A DNA stretch of 56,143 nucleotides from Hyphomicrobiales bacterium (GCA_021775475.1 JAJFHS010000060.1:1-56143), one strand, 5' to 3'. Counted from the first letter of the stretch, positions 33,070 through 43,952 are shown. Translations and numbers: made by a program. Notes: generated by a model from the sequence alone, not told the origin.

Positions 33070-34365
33070 ATGATATCTCGTTATTCCCGCGCAGAAATGA
33101 CCCGCATATGGGAGCCCAAGGCCAAGTTTCAGATTTGGTTTGAAATTGAGGCCCACGCCTGTGATGCCCAGGCCGAACTGGGGATTATCCCCAAGTCCGC
33201 CGCCAAAGCGGTGTGGGAGCGTGGTGCCTTTGAAGTGGAACGCATTGACGAAATTGAACGCGAAGTCAAACATGACGTCATCGCCTTTCTCACCAATCTG
33301 GCAGAATATGTCGGTGAAGATGCGCGTTTTGTCCACCAGGGCATGACCTCGTCTGACGTGCTTGATACCTGTTTTAATGTGCAACTGGTGCGCGCTGCCG
33401 ACATTCTGCTCGCCGATATCGACAAGCTGCTGGCAGCCCTCAAGACCCGCGCTTTTGAGCACAAAGATAGCGTCTGCATCGGCCGCAGCCACGGCATTCA
33501 TGCCGAACCGGTAACCTTCGGCCTCAAGCTTGCTGCCGCCTACGCTGAATTTGAGCGCAACAAAACCCGGCTTATAGCTGCCCGCGCCGACATTGCCACA
33601 TGCGCTATTTCCGGTGCTGTCGGCACATTCGCCAATATTGATCCCTCGGTCGAAATTCATGTGGCCGAACAACTGGGGTTACAGCCTGAGCCAATCTCAA
33701 CCCAGGTTATCCCGCGCGATCGCCACGCCATGTTCTTTGCCACGTTGGGCGTGATTGCCAGTTCAATTGAACGTGTGGCCACCGAAATTCGCCATCTGCA
33801 ACGCACAGAAGTTCTCGAAGTTGAGGAGTTTTTCTCAGAAGGCCAAAAAGGGTCTTCCGCAATGCCGCACAAGCGCAATCCGATTTTAACAGAAAACCTC
33901 ACGGGTCTTGCCCGCCTGGTGCGCATGGCCGTAGTGCCGGCAATGGAAAATGTCGCCCTGTGGCATGAGCGTGACATCTCGCATTCGTCGGTTGAGCGCG
34001 GTATTGGACCAGACGCAACGGTCACCCTGGATTTTGCTCTTAATCGCTTGACTGGCGTTATCGAAAAATTGTTGGTCTACCCTGAAAACATGATGAAAAA
34101 CCTCGACCAGCTCGGTGGCCTCGTGCACTCGCAAAGAGTGTTGCTGGCTCTAACTCAAGCAGGCGTATCACGCGAAGATGCCTACCGTCTGGTGCAACGC
34201 AATGCCATGCCAGTGTGGCGTGGAGAGGGTAATTTTCTCGAGTTGCTGAAAGCCGATACTGAAGTTTCCAACACACTGTCAAATACCGAGTTGGAGAATC
34301 TGTTTGATTTAGGCTATCATACAAGGCACGTGGATACGATTTTCGCACGGGTTTTTAAGGGGTAG
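33070..34365 (+). CDS. purB: Adenylosuccinate lyase
   Basis: The 431-residue product is an adenylosuccinate lyase of the fumarase/aspartase superfamily. It cleaves SAICAR and adenylosuccinate in purine synthesis. The signature SSAMPHKRNP (about residues 264-273) carries the flexible catalytic loop; the upstream TSSDVLDT and GRSHGIHAEP regions give other active-site residues. It is close to the choline-kinase-like gene (3-base gap). Confidence 0.95.
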   Translation: MISRYSRAEMTRIWEPKAKFQIWFEIEAHACDAQAELGIIPKSAAKAVWERGAFEVERIDEIEREVKHDVIAFLTNLAEYVGEDARFVHQGMTSSDVLDTCFNVQLVRAADILLADIDKLLAALKTRAFEHKDSVCIGRSHGIHAEPVTFGLKLAAAYAEFERNKTRLIAARADIATCAISGAVGTFANIDPSVEIHVAEQLGLQPEPISTQVIPRDRHAMFFATLGVIASSIERVATEIRHLQRTEVLEVEEFFSEGQKGSSAMPHKRNPILTENLTGLARLVRMAVVPAMENVALWHERDISHSSVERGIGPDATVTLDFALNRLTGVIEKLLVYPENMMKNLDQLGGLVHSQRVLLALTQAGVSREDAYRLVQRNAMPVWRGEGNFLELLKADTEVSNTLSNTELENLFDLGYHTRHVDTIFARVFKG

Positions 34366-34368
34366 GTC

Positions 34369-35322
34369 GTGAAAGAATTGCTGGCCCAGGTTCAAACAGC
34401 TTTGGATGGGGTGCCGCAATTCGAAGGTATTGGCCGCCGCGACTACACCGCCACCCGGCTTGGCGGGCTCACCAATCTGGTCTTCCGGCTCGATCCAGAA
34501 ACCGATCGTGCTCAAGCGATTTTCGGTGGAAAAATCATTGTTCGTATTCCCGGCGTCGGCACTGAGGAGTTTATTGACCGCAGCGTTGAAGCCTTCAATG
34601 CCAAACAGGCCGAACTGGCCGGGGTTTCCGCTAAAATCATCCATTCCGATCCAGCCAGCGGTATTATGATCTCGCGCTGTATTGACCGAATTACCACCAT
34701 GACCCCGGCTCTGTTCAAGGCCACCCAAGGCAGCCCGGCCAGAGCCGGGGCAGCTTTTCGACGGTTACATAATTCAGGTGGAAAATTCGAATTCAGGTTC
34801 GAACTCTTCAACATGATCGATGAGTATCTTGATATTCTTGATACCAAAGACATAAACATGCCCGAGGGCTATCACGACGTTGTCGATGCGGCACACCCCA
34901 TCAAGGCTGCGTTGGAAAAAAATCCCGGCAGACTTTGCCCCTGTCATTGTGACCCCTTATGCGAGAATTTTCTCGATGATGGTGTTAAAATGTGGATTGT
35001 CGATTGGGAATATTCCGGCCAGAACGACCCGCTTTGGGATTTGGGGGATCTGTCTGTCGAGGGCGGATTTGATGAGACCCAAGATATGGAAATGCTGCGC
35101 GCCTATTGTAATGGCGAACCCGATCGCGACACCATTGCACGCATGGTTATCTATAAGGCCATGTGCGATTTACTGTGGACCTTGTGGGGTTTGATCCAGT
35201 ATGCCAATGAAAACCCGGCAGAGGATTTCTGGACCTATTCGATTGAACGGTTTGAACGCTGCAAGATTTTGATGAACACAGCGGAATTTTCCCACCATGT
35301 GGAAACCATCGCCAATGGCTAG
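34369..35322 (+). CDS. Choline/ethanolamine kinase-like phosphotransferase
   Basis: The 317-residue product (GTG start, three bases after purB) belongs to the aminoglycoside phosphotransferase/choline kinase fold. Its catalytic motif reads CHCDPLCENFL (HxDxxxxN). A DWEYSGQNDPLWDLGDL block binds magnesium and is the choline kinase signature. The N-terminal lobe has the GGLTNLVFRL nucleotide-binding loop. It probably phosphorylates choline or a similar small alcohol; position after purB looks like a chance operon. Confidence 0.82.
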   Translation: MKELLAQVQTALDGVPQFEGIGRRDYTATRLGGLTNLVFRLDPETDRAQAIFGGKIIVRIPGVGTEEFIDRSVEAFNAKQAELAGVSAKIIHSDPASGIMISRCIDRITTMTPALFKATQGSPARAGAAFRRLHNSGGKFEFRFELFNMIDEYLDILDTKDINMPEGYHDVVDAAHPIKAALEKNPGRLCPCHCDPLCENFLDDGVKMWIVDWEYSGQNDPLWDLGDLSVEGGFDETQDMEMLRAYCNGEPDRDTIARMVIYKAMCDLLWTLWGLIQYANENPAEDFWTYSIERFERCKILMNTAEFSHHVETIANG

Positions 35323-35387
35323 CCTCACAGTCACCAATCCATGTATCGACCATTGAACAATGATCTGTTTGCTGATATTTCTTGGCA

Positions 35388-35966
35388 ATGCCCTGGGAAA
35401 AGAAATTCGATGAAAACAAAGTCCTGAATGAAGCCATGAAAGCCTTTTGGCAAAACGGCTTTGACGGCACTTCCATGAAACAACTGATTGGCTGTATGGG
35501 GCTCAACCCGGGCAGTATTTACGCAGCATTCGGTGATAAAAAAGCACTATTTGGCCGCACCATGGATTGTTACACCGATATGGTCCGGCAAAAACACCGC
35601 GAGATGAAACAGGATAATTCACCGCGCAGCCTGATCATGACCCTGATTGACGAAATGGTTACCACCATTAAGGCCGGATCTGCCCATAATGGTTGCTTCA
35701 TGGTCAATACCGCCCTCGACATAGCCCCCCAGGACAAAGAGATACGGCACTTTATTTCCCAGTGGTTTGAGGAACTGGAAGAGTTTTTCGAAACGACTTT
35801 AAAAGCCGCCCAAAAAGCTGGAGAGGTGCGCCCGGATCTCGATACCGGCAAAGCTGCGCGCCATATTATCGCATTGATCAGCGGCGTTCAGGTGCTGGCA
35901 CGCGTCAATCCTCAACATCAAGCCGTCGACGACATCAAGGAACAGGTCGAAAATATCCTGGGGTGA
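35388..35966 (+). CDS. TetR/AcrR-family transcriptional regulator
   Basis: From the ATG at 35388 the product has 192 residues. The N-terminal helix-turn-helix reads VLNEAMKAFWQNGFDGTS then MKQLIGCMGLNPGSIYAAFG, the TetR_N pattern; the rest is a helical ligand-binding domain. TetR proteins usually repress adjacent transport or detoxification genes, but none is obvious here. Ligand unknown. Confidence 0.88.
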   Translation: MPWEKKFDENKVLNEAMKAFWQNGFDGTSMKQLIGCMGLNPGSIYAAFGDKKALFGRTMDCYTDMVRQKHREMKQDNSPRSLIMTLIDEMVTTIKAGSAHNGCFMVNTALDIAPQDKEIRHFISQWFEELEEFFETTLKAAQKAGEVRPDLDTGKAARHIIALISGVQVLARVNPQHQAVDDIKEQVENILG

Positions 35967-36000
35967 TACCTAAATCATCAGTGTTTGAACCATAGTTTAC

Positions 36001-36084
36001 CCCGTCATACCGGCGAAAGCCGGTAACCAGTTCCCCAAGATCATGCCGTGCTGCCTGGATACCGGCTTTCGCCGGTATGACGGG
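36001..36084. repeat. Inverted intergenic repeat (GTCATACCGGC type)
   Basis: A 24-base arm beginning CCCGTCATACCGGCGAAAGC (36001-36024) is matched perfectly by its complement at 36061-36084, with a 36-base loop. This is one of the widespread proteobacterial palindromic elements (REP-like). Confidence 0.85.
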
Positions 36085-36134
36085 ATGGTAAAACATACCT
36101 CGCCGCCATCGGTAAAATGTAACAGGGCCGCAGA

Positions 36135-36896
36135 TTACAGATCGAATGCCGCTTTCAAGGCAGCCTCTGCTCCCGCGGCAACGAACCCCACATCCGCACC
36201 AGCGGTGATAATCTGATAGCCCTTTTTTGCCACCATACGGGCATATTCCGCATCATTGGCGAAGCACCAGGCATAGACATTATGTTCTTTTGCCTTGGCC
36301 AGGATCAAATCAAGGGCTTCGATCACTTCGGGGGCGTTAATATCGAGCTTTTCACCCTTTGTCAGTGACAGGCATAGATCGTTGGGGCCAACGAGGACAC
36401 AGTCAATCCCGTCCACACTCATAATATCATCGATATTATCAAGGGCTGTCTGGGTCTCTATCTGAGCACAGCAAAAAGTCCAGTCGTTGGCGTGTGCGGT
36501 ATAATCACCATCTGTTATCAACGCCGCCCGCACCGGCCCCCAGCTGCGCGCACCAACCGGGGGGTATTTGCATGCACTGGCGAAATCAGCCGCATCTTTT
36601 TTGGTGTTGATCATCGGGGCGATGACCCCTTGCACGCCGGCATCAAGGGCGCGGTGAATATATCCCGGTTCATTGTGGGAAATACGCACCAGAGCGGGGG
36701 TTTTTGCAGCGTCCGCTGCTGTTATCATCGCCACCATGTGGCTGAAACCGCCGTGTCCATGTTGCAGGTCAATTGTCACCGTGTCCCACCCGGCGTGCGC
36801 TGCAATCTCCAGACCTAAGCCTGAGCCCAGCATAATCCACACGTTGGAGAGCGTTTTACCGGCATCCAAAGCGCTGCGAATGGGATCTTCAATCAT
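36135..36896 (-). CDS. HpcH/HpaI aldolase family protein
   Basis: The 253-residue product is a class II pyruvate aldolase. The N-terminal segment IMLGSGLGLEIAAHAGWD, then VTIDLQHGHGG and APMINTKKDA, and the later CVLVGPNDLCLSL all match the HpaI family. Such enzymes split 4-hydroxy-2-oxoacids or relatives into pyruvate (or glyoxylate) and an aldehyde in aromatic or sugar-acid breakdown. The substrate cannot be fixed here. It is a single gene before the ATP synthase zeta subunit gene. Confidence 0.85.
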   Translation of the reverse strand: MIEDPIRSALDAGKTLSNVWIMLGSGLGLEIAAHAGWDTVTIDLQHGHGGFSHMVAMITAADAAKTPALVRISHNEPGYIHRALDAGVQGVIAPMINTKKDAADFASACKYPPVGARSWGPVRAALITDGDYTAHANDWTFCCAQIETQTALDNIDDIMSVDGIDCVLVGPNDLCLSLTKGEKLDINAPEVIEALDLILAKAKEHNVYAWCFANDAEYARMVAKKGYQIITAGADVGFVAAGAEAALKAAFDL

Positions 36897-36927
36897 GGCA
36901 AACCCTTAAACGATGGCCAACACGGGA

Positions 36928-37251
36928 CTATTTATCGCCTTCGATCTGCTCCACGGCTATGGCCATAAATTCATTCATTTCGCGCCTGATCTGATGATCG
37001 GACTGATCAACGTTTTTGGCGTCAAAATCGCCGCGAATTTTACGAAAGACATCTTCATCGCCGACTTCTTCGAGATCAGCGATGACAACCGTCTTGGCAT
37101 AAGCATCAGCCTCATCGCCCAAAAGGCCCATTTTTTCTGCTGCCCACAGGCCTAACAATTTGTTGCGCCGCGCAGTTGCTTTGAATTCCAACTCGGCATC
37201 ATGGGCAAATTTTTTCTCAAAACCTTCTTCGCGCTTATCAAAACCCGACAT
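36928..37251 (-). CDS. ATP synthase zeta (inhibitor) subunit, DUF1476
   Basis: The true start is MSGFDKREEGFEKKF at 37251, giving 107 residues (the longer frame adds non-conserved sequence). KFAHDAELEFKATARRNKL followed by LGLWAA and later EEVGDEDVFRKIRGD is the DUF1476 pattern. In Paracoccus and other alphaproteobacteria this is the F1-ATPase inhibitor zeta subunit. It blocks wasteful ATP hydrolysis by binding the rotor. It is far from an ATP synthase operon, as is usual. Confidence 0.88.
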   Translation of the reverse strand: MSGFDKREEGFEKKFAHDAELEFKATARRNKLLGLWAAEKMGLLGDEADAYAKTVVIADLEEVGDEDVFRKIRGDFDAKNVDQSDHQIRREMNEFMAIAVEQIEGDK

Positions 37252-37516
37252 AAATAACTGCTCCTGACCAAATAAAACCACTGCCACACCCATAGCGGTT
37301 ACATTGAAGTAAATCAACCGGACTGATGGGGGGACCCTATAATCCAAAGGAGCTATATGTCACCTGAGGCAACATTGCGGCAGAAAGATATAATGGCGCG
37401 AAAATTGTGGAAAAAATCGTCGTGAATCAGTTGTTCTCATGATTTTTTTAGTGTAGGCCTTAAATCCTGTTCAAGCGCTTCCTGAGCGCAAATAACTTCA
37501 GCAGAGATCATTTGAA

Positions 37517-38287
37517 ATGAACCGTCGACGGCGCGTTTTCGAAGGCAGGTCCAAGGTCCTGTATGAAGGCCCTGAAAGTGGCACGCTGATACAGCACTTC
37601 AAAGATGATATACCGACACTCGATGGTAAAAACTCCCGAACCATCGACGGTAAAGGCGTGTTAAACAGCCGCATATGTGAATATCTCTACAAGCGTCTGG
37701 GTGATATTGGCATTCCCAATCATTTCCTCAAACGATTGAATATGCGTGAACAGTTGATTCAGGAAGTCGAGATCATCCCCATCGCCATGACCATCAGGAA
37801 CGTTGCTGCCGGTAAATTCAGCCAGCGCCTTGGTATTGAAGAAGGCACAACATTGCCACGCTCGATCGTTGAGTACACTTATAAATCGAGCGATCTTGAT
37901 AACCCGCTGGTCACCGAAGAACACATCACCGCCTTTGGCTGGGCCAACCCGCAGGAGCTTGACGAGATGATGGCGCTGGCGTTGCGCATCAACGATTTCC
38001 TCAGCGGATTGTTCTTAGGTATCGGCATTCGCCTTATCGACTTCAAAGTGGAGTTTGGCCGCCATTACGAAAATGAACTCATGCGCATTATTCTGGCCGA
38101 TGAAATCAGCCCGGATAGTTGCAGATTATGGGACATTCGAACAAATTCAAAACTTGATAAAGATCTTGTTGGCAAAGATATAAACGAACTTGTTGAAGCT
38201 TATCATGAAGTAGCCCGCCGCCTTGGCATACTGTTTGAAAACGGACCTTCAAAGACCCAAGGCCCGGTATTGGTCAAAAACGACTGA
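37517..38287 (+). CDS. purC: SAICAR synthetase
   Basis: The 256-residue product joins aspartate to CAIR using ATP. It has the N-terminal [11 protein letters not shown] motif, then [20 protein letters not shown] and the C-terminal [10 protein letters not shown] signature. It is the first gene of a run purC-purS-purQ-purL on the same strand, in which the last three are strictly coupled. Confidence 0.95.
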   Translation: MNRRRRVFEGRSKVLYEGPESGTLIQHFKDDIPTLDGKNSRTIDGKGVLNSRICEYLYKRLGDIGIPNHFLKRLNMREQLIQEVEIIPIAMTIRNVAAGKFSQRLGIEEGTTLPRSIVEYTYKSSDLDNPLVTEEHITAFGWANPQELDEMMALALRINDFLSGLFLGIGIRLIDFKVEFGRHYENELMRIILADEISPDSCRLWDIRTNSKLDKDLVGKDINELVEAYHEVARRLGILFENGPSKTQGPVLVKND

Positions 38288-38312
38288 AGTATAATTCTAC
38301 ACGGACAAAACT

Positions 38313-38558
38313 ATGAAAGCGCTCGTAAAAGTAACTTTGAAAAACGGTGTTCTCGACCCTCAGGGAAAAGCCATCCATCAGGCCTTGGGCTCTTTGGGTT
38401 TTGACGGAATTGATCAGGTGAGACAAGGAAAACTGATCGAAATCGACCTGAACGAGAACGATGAGGCCAAAGCCCACGCTCAGGTTGAGAAGATGTGCGA
38501 AAAGCTTCTCGCCAATATGGTCATCGAAAACTACTCAATCGAACTGGAGGCCTCATGA
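38313..38558 (+). CDS. purS: FGAM synthase PurS subunit
   Basis: The 81-residue product is the small PurS subunit (GVLDPQGKAIHQALGSLGF and KLLANMVIENYSIEL) that bridges PurQ and PurL. Its stop overlaps the purQ start by four bases (ATGA). Confidence 0.94.
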   Translation: MKALVKVTLKNGVLDPQGKAIHQALGSLGFDGIDQVRQGKLIEIDLNENDEAKAHAQVEKMCEKLLANMVIENYSIELEAS

Positions 38559-39244
38559 AGGCGGCAGTCATCGTTTTTCCCGGCTCCAACTGTGACCGGG
38601 ATGTCGCTGTCAGCTTGAAAGATGCCATGGGCTGCGATGCCGACATGGTCTGGCACGGGGACGCGGAAATTCCCAAAACCGACCTGATTGTCCTGCCCGG
38701 TGGGTTTTCCTACGGCGATTACCTGCGCTGCGGGGCAATGGCTGCACAATCGCCGATTATGAAAGACGTGGTGACAAAAGCAAACTCCGGCGTGCCGGTG
38801 CTGGGCATCTGCAACGGCTTTCAACTGCTGACCGAAGCGGGCCTCCTGCCCGGTGCCATGTTGCGCAACGCCAACCTGAAATACCTCTGCAAGGATGTAC
38901 ATTTACGCGTTGAGCGCAATGATACGATCTTCAGCCGTCATTACACGCAAGGTGATGTCATCAAAATTCCGATTGCCCATCATGACGGTAATTTCTTTGC
39001 CGACGCCAAAACGCTGGCACAGTTAGAAGATCGCAACCTCATCGCCTTTCGCTATTGCGACAGCGGCGGAAAAATTACCGACGAGGCCAACCCAAATGGT
39101 TCCGCCAACAACATTGCCGGAATTTACAATGAAAACGGAACAATTCTGGGCCTGATGCCCCATCCTGAACGTCTGGCTGACATACAATTAGGTGGTGTCG
39201 ACGGAAAAACCATGTTCTCAAGCCTGGTGGAGACACTTCATTGA
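38555..39244 (+). CDS. purQ: FGAM synthase glutaminase subunit
   Basis: From the ATG at 38555 (overlapping the purS stop) the product has 229 residues. It is a class I amidotransferase with the catalytic Cys in [11 protein letters not shown], and His/Glu in LMPHPERL. It supplies ammonia to PurL. The stop overlaps the purL start (TTGA). Confidence 0.95.
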   Translation: MKAAVIVFPGSNCDRDVAVSLKDAMGCDADMVWHGDAEIPKTDLIVLPGGFSYGDYLRCGAMAAQSPIMKDVVTKANSGVPVLGICNGFQLLTEAGLLPGAMLRNANLKYLCKDVHLRVERNDTIFSRHYTQGDVIKIPIAHHDGNFFADAKTLAQLEDRNLIAFRYCDSGGKITDEANPNGSANNIAGIYNENGTILGLMPHPERLADIQLGGVDGKTMFSSLVETLH

Positions 39245-41460
39245 CTACTGATAGCCCGATGGCGGAAGGAATTACGCCGGAAATCATCGCCGAACACGGA
39301 TTGAATCCGCGCGAATACGCAGCCGTATGTGACAGCCTTGGCGGTCGCGCGCCCAGCTATACCGAACTTGGCGTGTTTTCGGTGATGTGGAGCGAACATT
39401 GTTCGTATAAATCATCGCGCGTCTGGCTGGCAAAACTGCCAACCACCGGACCTCAGGTAATCTGCGGCCCCGGTGAAAATGCCGGCATCGTCGATATTGG
39501 CGATGGTCAAGCCGCTGTTTTCAAAATGGAAAGCCACAATCACCCGTCCTACATTGAGCCTTATCAAGGTGCAGCCACCGGTGTTGGTGGCATCATGCGT
39601 GATGTTTTCACCATGGGTGCGCGCCCGATTGCCAATATGAATGCCTTGCGGTTTGGCTCACCCGAACACCCAAAAACTCGCCATCTTGTTTCCGGTGTTG
39701 TTTCCGGCATTGGCGGCTATGGCAATTGCATCGGCGTGCCAACTGTGGGTGGAGAGGTTAATTTCGATAAAAGCTATGACGGTAATATCCTCGTCAATGC
39801 CATGTGCGTTGGTCTCGTCGATGTTGATAAAATCTTCTATGCCGCAGCTTCAGGCGTTGGCAATCCGGTGGTCTATGTGGGATCAAAAACCGGCCGCGAC
39901 GGCATTCATGGTGCCACCATGGCCTCAGCCGAATTTGATGATGACAGTGAAGAAAAACGCCCAACGGTGCAGGTTGGCGATCCTTTTACCGAAAAACTCC
40001 TGCTCGAAGCCTGCCTTGAACTGATGGCCGGGGATGCCATTATCGGCATTCAGGACATGGGGGCCGCCGGTCTCACCTCCTCCGGCGTGGAGATGGCCGA
40101 CAAGGGTGGCGTTGGCGTTGAACTAAATCTTGATCTGGTGCCGTGTCGCGAAGAAGAGATGACGGCTTATGAAATGCTGCTGTCGGAAAGTCAGGAGCGC
40201 ATGTTGATGGTGCTGACACCGGGGCGCGAAGACGAAGCACAAAAGATATTTGAAAAATGGGGTCTTGATTTTTCAGTTATCGGGGTGACCACGGATACAG
40301 GTCATTTTGTCACCAGACACAAGGGTGAAATAAAAACTGATATCCCGCTCGATACGCTGGCCAACAATGCGCCCAAGTACAACCGGCTTTACACCATAGC
40401 TGCGGCACCTGCGAAGATAACCCTCGAAGAGGCGCCTGCACCCAATTCGCTCAAGCACACCCTGCTCAAGCTCATGGGCTCAGCCGACTTGTGCTCACGC
40501 CGCTGGGTATGGGAGCAATATGACCACATGGTTATGGGCGACACTGTTGGTCGCCCCGGCGGCGATGCCGCAGTTGTGCGCATTCACGGCACCGATAAGT
40601 CTCTCGCCATCACCACAGACGTAACCCCTCGCTATGTGGCCGCAGATGCCATCGAAGGCGGCAAGCAGGCCGTGGCTGAGACCTGGCGTAATCTGAGTGC
40701 CACCGGGGCCACACCCCTGGCGATTACCGATTGCATGAATTTCGGCAATCCCGAACGCTCGGAAATCATGGGCCAGTTTGCCGGAGCTATTCGAGGCATG
40801 GCAGAAGCCTGCGAAGCCCTCTCCTACCCCGTGGTTTCGGGCAATGTGTCCCTGTATAATGAAACCAACGGTCAGGCCATTTTGCCAACTCCGGCGATTG
40901 GCGGCATCGGGCTGATAAAGGATACCGAAATGCGCGCCAGCGCTGCCATTGGTGCCGAAGGTGATACTCTGTTGCTTATCGGGCCTGAGCGCGGCCATCT
41001 CGGGCAATCGCTTTATCAACGCGATATTATAGGCACCGCTAAAGGTGCACCACCACCGGTTGACCTTGAAGAAGAACGCAAAAACGGTACTTTCGTGAGA
41101 GAACTCATTGCCGCAGGTGATGTGTCACATGTGCATGATTGTTCTGATGGCGGTCTGTGGGTAGCCGTGGCTGAAATGGCGCTGGCTGCCAACATTGGCG
41201 CTGATATTTCGCTTGGAAACCAGGATTTACCGGCCCATGCAATTTTGTTTGGCGAAGATCAGGCGCGTTATATCCTCAGTGTCGATAAAGCCAAATCGCT
41301 CGAAATCCTTGAGGATGCCCGGGAAAACGGCATAGAGATACGCGAGTTGGGATTTGCCCACGGTGACAGTCTGCATGTCGAAGGCGGTGATGAGGTAAAA
41401 CTTGCCGATTTGCGCAAAGCCCATGAAAGCTGGTTGCCGGATTACATGAATACCGTCTAA
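39241..41460 (+). CDS. purL: FGAM synthase PurL subunit
   Basis: The 739-residue product is the small-type PurL that needs PurS and PurQ. It has the ATP-binding [12 protein letters not shown] and GAGGV-type blocks, and a repeated AIRS-like fold. It starts at TTG 39241, with GGTGGAGA seven bases upstream. An ATG at 39259 is an alternative. It completes a coupled purS-purQ-purL operon. Confidence 0.95.
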   Translation: MTTDSPMAEGITPEIIAEHGLNPREYAAVCDSLGGRAPSYTELGVFSVMWSEHCSYKSSRVWLAKLPTTGPQVICGPGENAGIVDIGDGQAAVFKMESHNHPSYIEPYQGAATGVGGIMRDVFTMGARPIANMNALRFGSPEHPKTRHLVSGVVSGIGGYGNCIGVPTVGGEVNFDKSYDGNILVNAMCVGLVDVDKIFYAAASGVGNPVVYVGSKTGRDGIHGATMASAEFDDDSEEKRPTVQVGDPFTEKLLLEACLELMAGDAIIGIQDMGAAGLTSSGVEMADKGGVGVELNLDLVPCREEEMTAYEMLLSESQERMLMVLTPGREDEAQKIFEKWGLDFSVIGVTTDTGHFVTRHKGEIKTDIPLDTLANNAPKYNRLYTIAAAPAKITLEEAPAPNSLKHTLLKLMGSADLCSRRWVWEQYDHMVMGDTVGRPGGDAAVVRIHGTDKSLAITTDVTPRYVAADAIEGGKQAVAETWRNLSATGATPLAITDCMNFGNPERSEIMGQFAGAIRGMAEACEALSYPVVSGNVSLYNETNGQAILPTPAIGGIGLIKDTEMRASAAIGAEGDTLLLIGPERGHLGQSLYQRDIIGTAKGAPPPVDLEEERKNGTFVRELIAAGDVSHVHDCSDGGLWVAVAEMALAANIGADISLGNQDLPAHAILFGEDQARYILSVDKAKSLEILEDARENGIEIRELGFAHGDSLHVEGGDEVKLADLRKAHESWLPDYMNTV

Positions 41461-41485
41461 GCTTGAGACGAAGGAGCAAAAACCC

Positions 41486-41722
41486 ATGCCAATGCCCGCC
41501 GAAGATATCGTTGCCTATATCAAAGAGGCCATGCCCGATGCGCAAGTCACCATCAAAGACCTTGCCGGAGACGGCGACCATTATTCCGCCACCGTGATTT
41601 CCTCCGCCTTTAAAGGCTTAAGCAAGGTCAAGCAACACCAGATGGTCTACGCCAGCTTGCAAGGCCACATGGGCACCACATTGCACGCACTGGCACTGGA
41701 AACCAGAGCGCCCGACGCTTAA
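41486..41722 (+). CDS. bolA: BolA-family protein
   Basis: The 78-residue product is a BolA-type class II KH-fold protein. It has VTIKDLAGDGDHYSATVIS and HQMVYASL, including the conserved His that ligands Fe-S together with a monothiol glutaredoxin. The downstream grxD gene (78 bases on) is its usual partner. Confidence 0.93.
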   Translation: MPMPAEDIVAYIKEAMPDAQVTIKDLAGDGDHYSATVISSAFKGLSKVKQHQMVYASLQGHMGTTLHALALETRAPDA

Positions 41723-41800
41723 GTTGACCTTTGCGCCGGTTGGGCCTACATACCATTTAACGATATAAACCTCCTTATTGAAAAGTGAGCAAGTGAAACT

Positions 41801-42136
41801 ATGACAGATACAACTCAAGACTGGATCGGCGCCGAAGTTAAAAACAATGACGTGGTATTGTTTATGAAAGGCTCACCCGATTTTCCCCAGTGCGGATTTT
41901 CCGGCCAGGTAACCCAGATACTCAATCACGTCGGCGTTGCCTTCAAAGCGCACAATGTACTTGAGAGCGACCAACTTCGTGACGGCATCAAACAATTCAC
42001 CAACTGGCCAACAATCCCGCAACTCTACGTCAAAGGCGAATTCGTCGGCGGCTGCGACATCATCCGCGAAATGTTCGAAAAAGGCGAATTGCGTAGCTTC
42101 TTCGAACAAAACGGCGTGGTGCTGGAAGAGGCTTGA
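41801..42136 (+). CDS. grxD: Monothiol glutaredoxin
   Basis: The 111-residue product has the CGFS active site ([10 protein letters not shown]), WPTIPQLYV and GGCDIIREM for glutathione and Fe-S binding. It carries and delivers [2Fe-2S] clusters, usually with BolA. It ends one base before the convergent MocR regulator gene. Confidence 0.94.
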   Translation: MTDTTQDWIGAEVKNNDVVLFMKGSPDFPQCGFSGQVTQILNHVGVAFKAHNVLESDQLRDGIKQFTNWPTIPQLYVKGEFVGGCDIIREMFEKGELRSFFEQNGVVLEEA

Positions 42137-43717
42137 TTAGCCTGCTTTTTCCCGCAACAAATCCGTCAATAGCTCGACGTTAAGGTCAATTTCTGTTTCC
42201 GGTACTGCCGCAAAGCCGAGGATCAACCCTTGTGGCTGTGGTTTTGTGCGGAAAAATTTCGACAGGGCGGCTGATATCAGGTGGTGTTGACGCAAATGCT
42301 GGGCTGCTTGCGTATCTGAAATCGTTGATGTTAAAACCGGTTTGAAGTGGGCAACGATGTGCATGCCGTTGTCGTAATACTGCAACTCAAACAAATCTTT
42401 GCCATACCTTTCCAGTGCCGTAACCAGAGCGGTGTGGCGTTTGGCATACAGCCGCCGCGTTCGTCTGATGTGGCGGGCGAAATCTCCTGAAGCCATAAAC
42501 TCGGCCAATGCTGGCTGGGCGAGAATTGAGGCCTGTTTGCCACTTGATTGCATGGTTGCCAAAAGCGGCTCAACCAGCGCCTTGGGGGCAACGATGTAAC
42601 TGAGGCGGAGGGCGGGAAACATCACTTTGGAAAAACTACCGAGATAAACCGTGCGCTCAAACCCATCGCGCGCCGCCAACGGTTGCAAAGGCTGGCCGCG
42701 ATAGCGGTATTCACTGTCGTAATCATCTTCAATCAACCAGGCATTGTTGGTCCGCGCCCACTCTATAAGCGCTAATCTGCGGCTTAAGCTCATGGTCTGT
42801 CCCAGCGGGTATTGCCGTGAGGGCGTTATGAAGGCCAATCTGGCATTGGGGCTGGTTTCAACCGCCAGATCGAGCGAAAATCCCTCGTCGTCGACCCTGA
42901 TGCTCACCGGTTTCACACCAGCGCGAATAAACGCCTGCACGGCTGAATGATAGGCCGGGTCTTCAATCCACACTTCCTCACCTTCGTCGAGCAACACTTG
43001 CGACAAAACCTCAAGCGCCTCATGGGTGCTGGATGTCAAAATCACCTGATCGGGCAAACAATCAAGCCCGCGCGCACTGCGCAAATAAAGCGAAATTTCG
43101 CGTTTTAACGCAGCGAACCCGCCGTTTTCACCTTCATACAATTGATCTATCGCAGGTCTGCGCCAACTTTTTGCCAGAATGCGTGACCATTGCTCAAACG
43201 GAAAACAGTCAAGGTCAGGTTTGCCCGAATCAAACGCCACAATGGCACTGCGCCCGGGCTTAAAGTTCATTTGCTCTTCTGAGCGATTTGAGGTCGTGAT
43301 TTTATTGGAAGAAGGTGCCAGTGTTAGGGGTTCGGTTGGCTCAACGACTTCCAAAAACCCTTCACTCAAGCCCTCAACCACAAACACCCCGGCGCCGTGT
43401 CTGGCCTCAATATAACCTTCCGCCTCCAGTTGCTCGTAAGCCGATACCACGGTGGTGCGCGACAATCCCAGATCTGTGGCCATCGCCCGCGAGGACGGCA
43501 GTTTTTCAGCGCCACTCAAGCGTTGATTGAGAATGAGGCGGCATATTTGAGAATAAAGCTGAGCGAACAACGGCTTATCCCCTGCCCGATCAAGGCAACC
43601 GCCCAGCTCAACCGCGAGATTGATTGAGCCGTGCGAGGTGTTTTTAATTTTTGCGTTCACATTATCCGGTCCGGTTAAACTTGCTATCTTAAGCACGTTG
43701 CGTTCAATCGAACTCAC
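42137..43717 (-). CDS. MocR/PdxR-type GntR regulator with aminotransferase domain
   Basis: The 526-residue product joins a GntR winged helix (LSGAEKLPSSRAMATDLGLSR, about residues 68-88) to a class I aminotransferase-like domain that binds PLP (SFSKVMFPALRLSYI, with Lys about residue 370). Relatives such as PdxR or GabR use PLP or an amino acid as signal. No clear target operon lies next to it, so the effector is unknown. Confidence 0.88.
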   Translation of the reverse strand: MSSIERNVLKIASLTGPDNVNAKIKNTSHGSINLAVELGGCLDRAGDKPLFAQLYSQICRLILNQRLSGAEKLPSSRAMATDLGLSRTTVVSAYEQLEAEGYIEARHGAGVFVVEGLSEGFLEVVEPTEPLTLAPSSNKITTSNRSEEQMNFKPGRSAIVAFDSGKPDLDCFPFEQWSRILAKSWRRPAIDQLYEGENGGFAALKREISLYLRSARGLDCLPDQVILTSSTHEALEVLSQVLLDEGEEVWIEDPAYHSAVQAFIRAGVKPVSIRVDDEGFSLDLAVETSPNARLAFITPSRQYPLGQTMSLSRRLALIEWARTNNAWLIEDDYDSEYRYRGQPLQPLAARDGFERTVYLGSFSKVMFPALRLSYIVAPKALVEPLLATMQSSGKQASILAQPALAEFMASGDFARHIRRTRRLYAKRHTALVTALERYGKDLFELQYYDNGMHIVAHFKPVLTSTISDTQAAQHLRQHHLISAALSKFFRTKPQPQGLILGFAAVPETEIDLNVELLTDLLREKAG

Positions 43718-43721
43718 CTAA

Positions 43722-43841
43722 TTCGTCATCCTCGGGCTTGACCCGGGGATCCATCGCGGTGTGCTTTCGAAACCAACGATACAGTCCTTTGGTCGTGGGC
43801 ATTGAGGAATGGATCCCCGGGTCAAGCCCGAGGATGACGAA
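43722..43841. repeat. Inverted intergenic repeat (CGTCATCCTCGGGC type)
   Basis: A 33-base arm starting TTCGTCATCCTCGGGCTTG (43722-43754) has a perfect complement at 43809-43841, with a 54-base loop. A second, less perfect copy lies at 54180-54299. Confidence 0.88.
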
Positions 43842-43919
43842 CGGGAGTGCTGTGAATCCTTTTAAAGGCAACATACTTTAGAATAACCGGTTTTTTACCA
43901 AAACCAAGGGTCCACATAC

Positions 43920-43952
43920 AAAAAGCCGCCCGGACATCCCGGACGGCTTTTA
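43920..43952 (-). terminator. Terminator after rpsD
   Basis: AAAAGCCGCCCGG and CCGGACGGCTTTT form a stem with one mismatch and flanking A and T runs, which would work in both directions. It lies just past the rpsD stop at 43977 on the minus strand. Confidence 0.8.

Noticed and set aside
36001..36084. CRISPR-like repeat
   Set aside because: There is one inverted pair, not a regular direct-repeat array, and no cas gene is nearby.
37348..37516. Purine riboswitch upstream of purC
   Set aside because: The region lacks the conserved purine-riboswitch loops; only an ordinary leader is visible.
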